Origin: Rhodococcus sp. (in: high G+C Gram-positive bacteria)
GTDB lineage: Bacteria; Actinomycetota; Actinomycetes; Mycobacteriales; Mycobacteriaceae
Reading direction: 5' to 3'
Assembly (NCBI GenBank): GCA_004211695.1
Contig: SEEV01000021.1
Coordinates: 1 to 44,994 of the forward strand
DNA: 44,994 nt
A program made the translations under genes and the position numbers. Shown one piece after another: positions 19,101 through 31,100 of the stretch (positions are counted from its first letter, which is position 1; each line of letters begins with the position of its first letter). Below the pieces are notes generated by a model that worked only from the letters and a program-made list of their open reading frames with translations, did no database searches and had not been told where the DNA came from.

Positions 19101-22100
19101 TTCGAGAGTGCATGGCCGCGTCCCTGCCGGCGTACATGATTCCGGCAGCGCTGATGGTCGTCGACGAATTCCCGCTCAATACGAGTGGAAAGCTCGATCG
19201 TCAGGCCCTGCCCGCGCCCGAATTCGGTGGTTCCGCCACGGAGTACGTGGCCCCGCGCACGTCCGTCGAGGCCAACCTCGCGGAGATCTTCGCCGAGGTT
19301 CTGGGTCTCGACCGTATCGGCCTCCGGGACAACTTCTTCGACGTCGGCGGTAACTCGCTCGTCGCCACGCGGGTCACGTCGCGTATTCGGGCCGAGTTGG
19401 GTGCACCGATCGCCCTGCGTGACCTGTTCGATGCCCCCACCGTCGGGGCGCTCGCGGAGCGTATCGAGGGAACAGTGCCGACGGCACCACGTGCCCCACT
19501 GGTCGCCGCCACGCGTGCCGGACGGATTCCGCTGTCCCCGGCGCAACGTCGCATGTGGTTCCTCAACCAGTTCGATACTGCATCCGCGGCCTACAACATG
19601 CCCTTCGCCCTGCGGCTGTCCGGCATTCTCGACGGCGACGGACTGCGTTCGGCGATCCGCGACGTCCTCGACCGTCACGAGTCCCTGCGTACCCTCTATC
19701 CGGACTCGACGGCCGGCCCGCACCAGGTGGTCGTCGGCGCTGACGAGGTGTCCCTCGATCTCGACGTGCAGCCGATCACCGAGGCCGAGCTGCCGGCCCG
19801 ACTCCTGGAGCTCGCCACCGAGGGCTTCGACGTCACGTCCGCGGTGCCGCTGCGCACTGCATTGCTGCGACTGTCCGTCGACGAACACGTGCTGGCCGTG
19901 GTGGTGCACCACATCTCCGCCGACGGATCGTCGATGGCCCCGCTCGCACGTGACATCCTGCTCGCCTACACGGCGCGTACGGCCGGGCGGGCACCGTCGT
20001 GGGCGCCGTTGGACGTGCAGTACGCGGACTACAGCTACTGGCAGGCGGAGTTTCTCGGCGACGAGGCCGACGGTCGGTCGCAGGCCGCCGAGCAGATCGA
20101 ATTCTGGTCCGCGGCGCTCGACGGCATCCCCGACCTGCTGGAGTTGCCTGCTGACCGGCCCCGCCCGGCCGTGCCGACGAATTCGGGTGCGACGGTACCG
20201 TTCTCGGTCGACTCTGCCACGGCGAAAGCCGTCGCCGACCTCGCGGCCCGCTCCGCTGCCACGCCGTTCATGGTGTGGCACGCCGCGCTGTCGGTACTGC
20301 TCTCACGGCTGTCGAACGCGGTGGACGTCACCGTGGGCACGCCCGTCGCCGGCCGTGCCGAACCCTCTCTGCAGGACCTCGTCGGCATGTTCGTCAACAC
20401 TCTCACCCTGCGCGCGCGAGTTTCCGGTGACCTGTCATTCGCCGACTTGCTCGCACAGGTGCGGGAGTTCGACCTCGCCGCGTTCGCGCACGCCGATCTG
20501 CCGTTCGAGCGTCTCGTGGAGGTACTCGAACCGGCCCGGTCCACAGCCCGTCACCCACTGTTCCAGGTGGGTCTGTCATACGAGAACTTCGAACCGGGAG
20601 TGCTGGAACTGCCGGGTCTGACGGTGAGCGCCGTCGAGATGAATCCGGAGATCGCGAAATTCGATCTGAATATGACGCTCACCGAGATCCGGGACGAGCG
20701 CGGCACCGTGTCCGGTCTCACCGGTGCGTTCACGTATGCGGTCGATCTGTTCGACCGTGACACGGTGGAGTCGTTCGCGGACCGTTTCGCGCGGATCGTG
20801 GCGGCGGCGCTGGCCGATCCGGGCACGGCGGTGGGGGACCTGCCGGTGCTGGATCAACGGGAACTGGTTCGCGTACTGCGCGAATGGAACGCCACGGACG
20901 TGGAGGTGAGCGAGCGGCCCTACCTCGCCCGCTACGACGAGCAGGCAGCACGGACGCCTGATGCGGTGGCGGTGGTGTACCGGGACGTGTCTTTGACGTA
21001 CCGGGAATTCAACTCCCGGGTCAACCGATTGGCCCGCAAACTCATCGCCGAAGGCGCCGGGACCGAAACCACCGTCGCGGTCGCAGCCCGCCGGTCGATC
21101 GAGTTTCTGATCGCCCTGCACGCCGTGTTGCGGAGTGGCGCGGCGTACGTGCCACTCGACGTCGACCTTCCGGCGGAGCGAGCGGCCCACGTCATCGAGG
21201 CATCCCACCCGGTTCTCGTCCTGACCGCAGTTCGAGGCGAGTTCGAGGCAGACTCCGGAGTCCCGGTTCTCCCGATGGACGGTCTCGAACTCGACCGGTT
21301 CGACGATGCGCCGGTGACGGACGGCGACCGGCTGCGGCCTCTCACGCCCGACAACCTCGCCTACGTCATCTTCACCTCCGGTTCGACCGGCCGACCCAAG
21401 GGAGTGGCCGTTTCGCACGCCGGTCTCGGAAGCCACTTCGAGTTCCTGGTGTCTCTCGGCGCGCTGGACGAGACCGATCGGGTTGTCGTCAAGACACCAC
21501 AGTCGTTCGACGCATCGCTCTGGGAATTGTTGTGGCCCTTGGCTGTGGGAGCACGCGTTGTGATCGCGGAACCGGACGGACACAAGGATCCCGACTACCT
21601 CGCGGAACTGATCGACACCGAGCAGATCACGGCGATACATTTCGTCCCGTCGATGCTCGCCGTCTTCACCGACGTGATCGTGCCGTCCCGGTTCTCGTCG
21701 CTGCGTACCGTGTTCGTCGGCGGCGAGGCACTGTCCGTCAATGTGGCGCGGCGGTTCGCGGCCGTCTCCGACGCTGCCGTCCTCAACGCGTACGGTCCCG
21801 CGGAGGTCGCGGCCGCCTCCACCATCTCCTGGGTGGACACTTCGAACTCGGGCATCGTCACCGTGGGTACACCGGTGTGGAACACCCGGGCCTACGTGTT
21901 GGACCAGCGGCTCCACCCCAGTCCTGCTGGAGTGACCGGTGAGTTGTACCTGGCCGGCACCCAGCTGTCTCGCGGATACGCGGGACGCCCCGACCTCACC
22001 GCCGAACGGTTCGTGGCAAACCCCTTCGACGCGCCGGGCGCTCGGATGTACCGGACCGGTGACCGTCTTCGCTGGACCGACCGGGGCGAATTGGAATACC

Positions 22101-25100
22101 TCGGTCGCAACGATTTCCAGGTGAAGCTGCGCGGACTGCGGATCGAGCTCGGTGAGATCGAGGCGGTACTGGAGTCGGCGGACTCGGTTGCCCAGGCGGT
22201 CGTGACCGTGTACTCCGGGGCGGCGAGCGACCAATTGGTGGCTTATCTCGTCGCACGTACGGGCGCGACGGTCGACATAGAGGCACTGACGGCGTATGCC
22301 GAGAGTCGGCTGCCCGAATACATGGTTCCGGACGGGTTCGTCACTCTCGACGCCTTCCCACTCAACGCGAGCGGCAAACTGGATCGGGCGGCATTGCCTG
22401 CTCCGGCCGTCGGTGACGTCGCGGTCGCTCGAGTGGCGCCACGTACTCCGATGGAGGAAACACTCGCGGCCTTGTTCCGGGAGGCGCTCGGCGTCGACGA
22501 CCTGGGGGTGAACGACTCGTTCTTCGCTCTCGGCGGCGACAGCATCGTGTCGATCCAGCTGGTTTCGCGGGCCAAGGCCGCGGGGATCGTATTCACCCCG
22601 CGGGACGTGTTCGAGCGCAAGAGCATTGCCGCGCTCGCCGAAGTGGCCACCGTCGCGTCGGCGGATCGACGCGCGCTCGCCGAGCTGGCGGGTGGCGGCG
22701 TGGGGAACGTCGAGCTGACACCGGTTGTCCGATCACTGTTCGACCGGTCGGGTCCGGTGGGCCGGTATTCGCAGTCCGTGCTACTCACGCTGCCGACCGG
22801 GATCGAGCGATCGGACATCGTGGCGACGGTGCAGGCGGTGCTCGACCGGCACGACGCGCTGCGGTCCCGGCTGGTCCGCGGCGGTGCGGACGTGCGTCAC
22901 TCGGTGTTGCCCGCCGGTGCCGTCGACGCCGATCGACTGGTCACGACGGTGCCGGTGAATCCCGACCTCGGCGACGCAGCCTTCGATGCACTGATCGACC
23001 GCGAACTCTCCGCCGCGGCCGACCGGTTCGACTTCGAGATCCCGGTGCTCACGCAGTTCGTCTGGTTGGATCGTGGTGCGACCCGGCCCGGGCGGCTCCT
23101 CGTGGTTGCTCATCACCTGGTCGTCGACGGTGTGTCCTGGCGGATCCTCGTGCCGGACCTCGTTGCGGCGGGAGGTGCCGTCGCGGGCGGTCACGCTCCG
23201 ACCCTGCTGGAGGTCGGTACGTCGTTGCGGCGGTGGTCGCACGGGTTGTCGGAGGCTGCCCGTCAGCCGTCCACCCTCGCGCAGTTCGACTACTGGCGAG
23301 GCGTTGTCGACGCTCCGGACCCGCTCCTCGGCGACAGGGCTCTCGATCCGGTGCGGGACCGGACCTCGACCACGCAGGAGCTGCACGTCGAGCTGTCCAC
23401 CGAGATCACGGGCACGCTGCTGGCCCGCGTGCCGGAGGCCTTCCGGTGCTCGGTCGGTGATTCGCTGCTTGCCGGCTTCGCGGTGGCCCTCACCGAGTGG
23501 CGCCGTGCGCGCGGGGTGCACGCCGCCTCTGCGTACCTCACCCTCGAGGGTCACGGCCGCGAGGAGTCGATCGTGCCGGGCGCCGATCTGTCTCGTACCG
23601 TGGGCTGGTTCACCAGCGTGTATCCGGTGCGTCTCGCCCTGGAGGGGGTGGACACCCAGGACGCACTCGTCGGCGGCGCGTCGGCCGGCGCCGCGATCAA
23701 GGCGGTGAAAGAGCAACTCCTGGCGGTCCCCGACCGGGGCGTCGGGTACGGACTGCTGCGATACCTCAACCCCGCGACGGCCACCGTTCTCGCGGGCTTC
23801 GACCCGCCCCAGGTCGTCTTCAACTACCTCGGAAAGACCGGGATGGGCGATCTGTCCCCGGAGATGCGTGAGATCGGCTGGGTGCCGGATCTCGCGTCGT
23901 CGCGCGTCTTCTCGGGTGAAACCGATCAGGACATGAGCGCTTCCGCAGCGATCGAGATCAATGTCGGAGTGACGGATACCGATGCCGGACCGCGACTCGG
24001 AGCGTCGGTGCGGTTCGCCGGTGAACTGCTCGCAGCCGACGACGTTCGCGAACTCGTCGATCTGTGGCAGCAGGCGCTCGTCTCACAGATCGAGCACGTC
24101 GTCGCCGGATCCGGTGGGGGACTGACCCCGTCGGACGTCGGCACGGTGGCGCTCAGCCAGTCCCAGATCGAAGTCTGGGAGCGGACGTACCCGACACTCG
24201 AGGACGTGTGGGCGCTGTCGCCGCTGCAGGCCGGTTTCCACTTCCATTCGCTGTTGGCCGCCGAGCACAGTGTCGATGTCTACCATTCTCAGCTGCGGAT
24301 GACCCTGCTCGGCGACGTGTCGGCGGATCGGATGCGGGCCGCCGCCGCTGCGCTCCTGGAGCGGTATTCCAACCTGCGGGTGGTGTTCGTGCAGGACGGC
24401 GACGTCACGGCGCAGATCCCCCTCCGCGGGGTGGAGGTCCCACTGACCGTGGTCGACCTGTCGGGCCGTGAGAGTGTTTCCGGGGAAAGGGAACTCGAGG
24501 CGCTGGTCGCAGAGAACCGGACCGCGCCGTTCGACTTGTCCGACGCGCCGCTGCTGCGTTTGCTGCTCGTGCGCACGGGCGCCGAGCGGCACGAGTTGGC
24601 GATGACCAACCACCACATCCTCCTCGACGGATGGTCCATCCCGCTGATCGTCCAGGACCTGCTGGTGCTCTACGCGACCGCGGGCGATCAGTCCGCGCTA
24701 CCGGCGGTGCGGCCGTACCGGGAATACCTCGACTGGCTGGCACGCCGAGACCCCTCCGCCTCGCGGGCCGCGTGGGCGCACGCGTTGGATGGGCTCGACG
24801 AGCCGACTCTGCTCGCGCCTGCCCGCACCGGCGGCACCGTGACGGTGGACCCGGAGGAAGTTCCGATCCACTTTTCCGAGGCGGACACCGCCGAGCTGCT
24901 GGCGTTCGCCCGACAGCACGGCGTCACGCCGAACACGGTGATCCAGACTGCCTGGGCTCTGCTGCTCAGGCGACTCACCGGACGGGGCGACGTCGTATTC
25001 GGCGCCACCGTCTCGGGCCGCCCCCCGCACATCCCCGGGATCGAATCGATGGTCGGGCTCTTCATCAACACCGTCCCCGTCCGGGTACGAATCGACGCCG

Positions 25101-28100
25101 ACGAGTCGGTGGCCGGGTTGCTGGCACGGGTGCAGGGGCAGCAGGCCGATTTGCTCGATCACCACTATCTCGGCCTGACGGAAATACAGGCCGAGGCGGG
25201 GGTCGGGGTGCTGTTCGACACGCTCACCGTCTTCGAGTCGTACCCCGTGGATCAGGCGGCGCTCCAGGCGCAGACCGACATCGCAGGTATGCGCGTGGAC
25301 TCGGTCGAGGTGCACAGTGTCACCCACTACCCATTGAGCCTGATGGCCCAGGTCGACGACACCCTGCGGCTCGGGGTGGCCTACCTGCCGGACACCTTCG
25401 AGAGCGACGAGGCGAAGCTGATTGCGGCGCGGCTCGATTCGGTCATCCGTGCGTTGATCGCAGAGCCCTCCGCCGCGGTAGCCGAGGTCACCGGATTCAT
25501 CCCGGGCGAGTATGCGCGGGTGATGCACGACTGGAACGCCACCGACCACCACGTGCCGGAGTCGACGCTGCTGACGTCGTTCGAGGCGCAGGCGGCGCGT
25601 ACACCCGATGCTGTTGCTGTCGATTTCGACGGTGACGTGCTGACGTACGCAGCCCTCGATGCGCGCGCGAACCAGCTGGCCCGGCATCTCATCGCGCTGG
25701 GTGTTGCCCCCGAAACCCGAGTGGCCGTGGTGATGCGGCGGTCGCTGGAACTGGTCGTCGGAATCTATGCCGTACTCAAGGCCGGTGGTGCATACGTGCC
25801 GGTCGATCCCGATCACCCGGCGGAGCGAACGAGTTACGTGCTCGCGTCGGCACAGCCGGTGTGCGTGCTGACCACCTCGGCCGACCGACCGCACCTGCCG
25901 AACCGGATCCCCGTGTCGGACCTCGACACTCTCGACCTCTCGGGTGTCTCGGCGGTGCCGTTGACCGACGCCGAGCGCATCGAACCGTTGCGGCCTGCAC
26001 ACCCTGCGTACGTCATCTACACCTCCGGCTCCACCGGCAAGCCCAAGGGTGTCGCGGTACCGCATGCGGCCATCGTGAATCAACTGCTCTGGATGCAGTC
26101 GGAGTACGCGCTCACCGATCGGGACGTGTGGTTGCAGAAGACCGCAACCACCTTCGACGTGTCGTTGTGGGGTTACTTCTGGCCCCTGCAGGTGGGTGCC
26201 ACCATGGTGCTGGCCACTCCGGACGGGCATCGAGAGCCTGCCTATCTGACTCGGGTCATCGACGAGCATGCGGTGACGGTCACCGATTTCGTGCCGTCCA
26301 TGCTCGACGTGTTCGTCGCTGCCGCCGCCGTGGGGTCGTGCCGGTCGCTGCGGCATGTGTTCGTCATCGGCGAAGCGCTGCCGCCCGCGACCGTCCTGCG
26401 ATTCCGGGAACTCTCCGCGGCCGGACTGCACAACCTGTACGGGCCCACCGAGGCCGCAGTGTCGGTGACGTACTGGAAGACCGGTGAAGCCGACACCACG
26501 AACGTGCCGATCGGTGTGCCCGAATGGAACACGCAGGCCTACGTGCTCGATTCCCGGCTGCACCCCGTTCCCGTCGGTGTTCCGGGTGAGCTCTACCTCG
26601 GCGGTGCTCAGCTCGCACGCGGATACCTCGGCCGCGTCGATCTCACTTCCGATCGATTCGTCGCGAACCCGTTCGGACGCACGGGTGAGCGCATGTACCG
26701 CACCGGCGACCTCGTGCGATGGACGTCGGCGGGATCGCTCGTCTACATCGGACGTACCGACTTCCAGGTGAAGTTCCGTGGTCAGCGCATCGAACTCGGC
26801 GAGATCGAGACAGTGCTCCGGTCACACCCGGCGGTCACGGGTGCCGTCGTGTCGGTGTACTCCGACACCACCGTCGGCGATCATCTGGTCGCGTACGTCG
26901 TCGGTACACCCGGAGGCGAGCTGGACGTTGTGGAGCTTCGCCGACAGGCTTCCGAATCCCTGCCGTCGTACATGGTGCCGTCCGCGGTCACAGTGCTCGA
27001 CGAGTTCCCGCTGAACACCAGCGGAAAACTCGATCGTAAGGAGTTGCCCGCTCCTGAATTCCACGTTGCCACCGAGTACATCGCGCCGCGAAATGCGGCC
27101 GAGCGCACGGTCGCGGCAGTGTTCGCGGACGTGCTCGGTTCGGGCCGGGTCGGTGCGCACGACAACTTCTTCGACCTCGGCGGCAACTCGCTCTCCGTCA
27201 CACGGGTGGCGGCGCGGCTCGGTGAGTTGTCGGGCACCGGACTCTCTGTGCGCGATGTGTTCACCGCGCCCACGGTCGCGGAGCTGGCTCTTCGCCTCGC
27301 CGAGCCCACGGCCGCAGGAGGCGCGCGCCCAGTGCTGTCCGCGGTGCAGCGACCGGCCCGGATACCGCTGTCACCGGCGCAGCAGCGGATGTGGTTCATC
27401 AACCAGTTCGACCCGGCCTCGCCCGCGTACAACCTGCCGCTCGCGGTCCGCATGTCCGGTGCTCTCGATGTCGCAGCGCTGGCGCAGGCACTCGACGACG
27501 TAGTCGGACGTCACGAGTCGCTTCGTACCGTTTTCCCCGACACGGAGGGCGGACCCGCTCAGGTCGTCGTGTCCGCGGCGGATCACTCGATGCCCCTCGA
27601 GGTCGTGGATGTACCGGAGGGCGAGCTCGATTCCCGGATGATCGCATTCGCGTCGCGCGGGTTCGACGTGTCCGAGGACCTGCCGGTGCGGGCCACGCTG
27701 TTCCGCACCGGTCCCGGCGAACATGTCCTGGCGATCACGCTGCATCACATCGCCGCCGACGGTTGGTCGTTCGGACCTCTCGGCGGGGATGTCATGACCG
27801 CGTACGCGGCCCGAGCAGAGTCCCGAAGTCCGGAGTGGATTCCGCTCGCGGTCCAGTATGCCGACTACAGTCTGTGGCACAGGGCGGTCCTCGGCAGCGA
27901 GGACGAGCCCGAGTCCCTGGCCCGACGCCAACTCGAGTACTGGACGCGGACGCTCGACGGTCTCCCGGACGAGCTGAAACTCCCCTTCGACCGCCCACGC
28001 CGGACCGAGCAGTCCTACGCCGGGGGATCCGTGGGCTTCACCATCGCCCCCGAGATCCACAGCGGCATCGAGCGGTTGGCGCGTGAACACGGAGCCACGG

Positions 28101-31100
28101 TCTTCATGGTGGCGCACGCTGCCTTCGCGCTCCTGTTGGCCCGCTTATCCGCGTCGGACGATATCGCCGTCGGCGCGCCGATCGCCGGACGTGGCGAACG
28201 CGCTCTCGACAACCTGGTCGGAATGTTCGTCAATACGCTCGTGCTCCGCACGCGCATCGAGAGCGCCGAGACGTTCGCGGAGTTGCTGACGCGGGTACGC
28301 GACGGCGACATCGGAGCATTCGGCCACGCGGACCTCCCCTTCGAGCGGCTCGTCGACGTTCTCGACCCCGTGCGGACGTCCGCGCATCACCCGGTCATCC
28401 AGACTGCGCTGTCGATGCAGCCGACGGCAATCGACGACATCGAGCTCCCCGGACTCCGGGTGCATGTCGAGGACATCGACGCGCGCGTCGCGAAATTCGA
28501 CCTGCAGCTGACATTGGGAGAGAACATCGACCCCACGGGCGTTCCGTCGGGTATTCGCGCCGAGTTCACCTACGCCGCAGACTTGTTCGACGACGTTACT
28601 GTGCGCCGGTACGCGGCGCAGCTCGTGAGAATCCTCGAAACGGTGATCGCGGACCCGACCACGGTGGTCGGCGACGTGAATCTCCTCGACGACGCCGAGA
28701 GGGCCCGCCTGGCACCGGTTCACGGGCCTGCGAGTCGACCTACTCGACTGCTGCCCGACGTTCTGGCCGCGTCGGCGGCCGACCCGTCCGCGACTGCGCT
28801 CGTCTTCGGCGACCGTTCGATGACCTACGGAGAACTGGACCGGCGATCCAACCTCTGGGCGCGCGAATTGATCGAGGCCGGAGCCGGCCCCGAGACGTTC
28901 GTGGCCGTCGCGCTCGCCCGCTCGATCGAATCGGTGCTCGCCGTCTGGGCCGTTGCCAAGACAGGTGCCGCGTTCGTGCCGGTGGATCCGAACTACCCGG
29001 CCGAACGGATCGCACACATGCTCGGCGATTCGGGGGCCGCGTTCGGCCTCACGACGATCGAGTTCCGAGGCGGATTGCCCGACTCGACACGGTGGCTCGT
29101 GATGGACGATCCCGACCACACTGCGCTGGTGGAGTCCCATTCCTCGGCGGCGGTGACAGCGGCCGATCGCCTCGGACGGATGCACGCGGACCAACTCGCC
29201 TACCTCATCTACACGTCCGGATCCACCGGACTGCCCAAGGGCGTCGCCGTCACACACTCGGGGCTCGCGAACCTCCTGACCGAGCTGGTCGACGAGTACG
29301 AACTCACCGCCGACGCCCGGACCCTGCACTTCGCATCACCCAGTTTCGACGCCTCCGTGTTCGAGTATCTGATGGCCTTCTGCAGGGGCGCGACGATGGT
29401 GGTCGTTCCCCACTCGGTGTACGGCGGTACGGAGCTCGCCGAACTCCTGGGCCAGGAGAGAGTCACGCACGCGTTCATCACACCGGCGGCGTTGGCGTCC
29501 GTCGACCCCACGGGACTCGATGAACTCGCCGTCATCGTCGTCGGCGGAGAGGCCTGGGGGGCCGACCTCGCCGAGCGTTGGGTACCGGGGCGGGCACTGT
29601 TCAACGGATACGGGCCGACCGAGTCCTCGATGATGGTGACGCAGAGTGGACCGCTGATGCTCGGCGAGCGGATGACCATCGGCCGCCCTGTGCGCGGTGT
29701 CGAGGCTTTCGTTCTCGATGCGCGGCTGCATCCCGTGCCCCCCGGTGTGCCGGGGGAGCTGTACGTATCGGGGCCGGCACTTGCCCGCGGCTACCACCAG
29801 CGCCTCGGTCTCACCGCGGAGCGTTTCGTCGCGAACCCCCACGGCGCACCCGGTCGGCGGATGTACCGTACCGGCGACCTCGTCCGGTGGGTCGAGTCCC
29901 GCACCGGGACATACGTCATCGAATACGTCGGACGCAGCGACTTCCAGGTGAAGATTCGCGGATTCCGTGTGGAACTCGGTGAGATCGACTCCGTGTTCCG
30001 AGCGCATTCTGCGGTCGGATTCGCCGCGACCATCGCGCACGACACCGAATCCGGCGTCACAGCACTGGTCACCTATGTCTGTGCTGCGTCGGGGAACGAC
30101 GTCGCCGTCGACGACCTGACCGCATTCGTCGGCGGGGCGTTGCCGGCGCACATGGTCCCCGCTTCGATCATGGTTCTCGACTCGATCCCGCTGACACCGG
30201 CGGGCAAGCTCGACCGCCGCGCCCTCCCCGAGCCCGTGTTCGTGAGCCGTACCCGATTCACCGCACCCGACACGGCGGACGAGCTCGCCGTCGCCGCAGC
30301 CTTCGCGGATGTGCTGGGCGAATCACGTATCGGCATGGACGACAACTTCTTCGCTCTCGGTGGCAACTCGTTGTCCGCCACCCAGGTGGTTTCCCGGGTC
30401 GGTTCGGCGTTCGGCACCCGTGTCTCCGTTCGCACACTGTTCGACAACCCCACTGTGCGTCAACTTGTCTCCGCAGTGGCCACGTCGGGGCCGGACGCGT
30501 CCTCGGGGCGGCCCGCGCTGACGGTGCGCGAGCGTCCCGGACGGATCCCGGTGTCGCTGGCGCAGCAGCGGATCTGGTTCCTCAACCAGTTCGATCCTTC
30601 GTCGTCTGCGTACAACATCCCACTCGCACTGCGGATGTCGGGCCGGATCGACGTCCCGGCCTTGCGTGCAGCGCTCGGTGACGTTCTGGAACGTCACGAG
30701 TCGTTGCGGACCGTGTATCCGGGTTCGGCGGACGGTGCCCATCAGGAGATCCTGCCGGCCGCCGCGGCAGAATTCGATCTCACACCGATCCGAACCGGGC
30801 CGGACCAGCTGATGCTCCGGATCGCCGAGTACGCAGCCGCCGGTTTCGATGTGACCCGGGAGATCCCGTTCCGAATCCACCTGTTCCGGGAGAACCGTTC
30901 CGAACATGTGCTGCTGCTCGTCGCGCACCACATCGCTGCAGACGGATGGTCGTTCGGTCCGCTCGCCGCCGACGTGATGGCCGCATATGCATCCCGAGTG
31001 GAAGGGCTGGCGCCGTCCTGGGAGCCGCTACCCGTCCAGTACGCCGACTACAGTGTGTGGCAGCGGGAACTGCTCGGCGCCGAGGACGATTCGGACAGTC

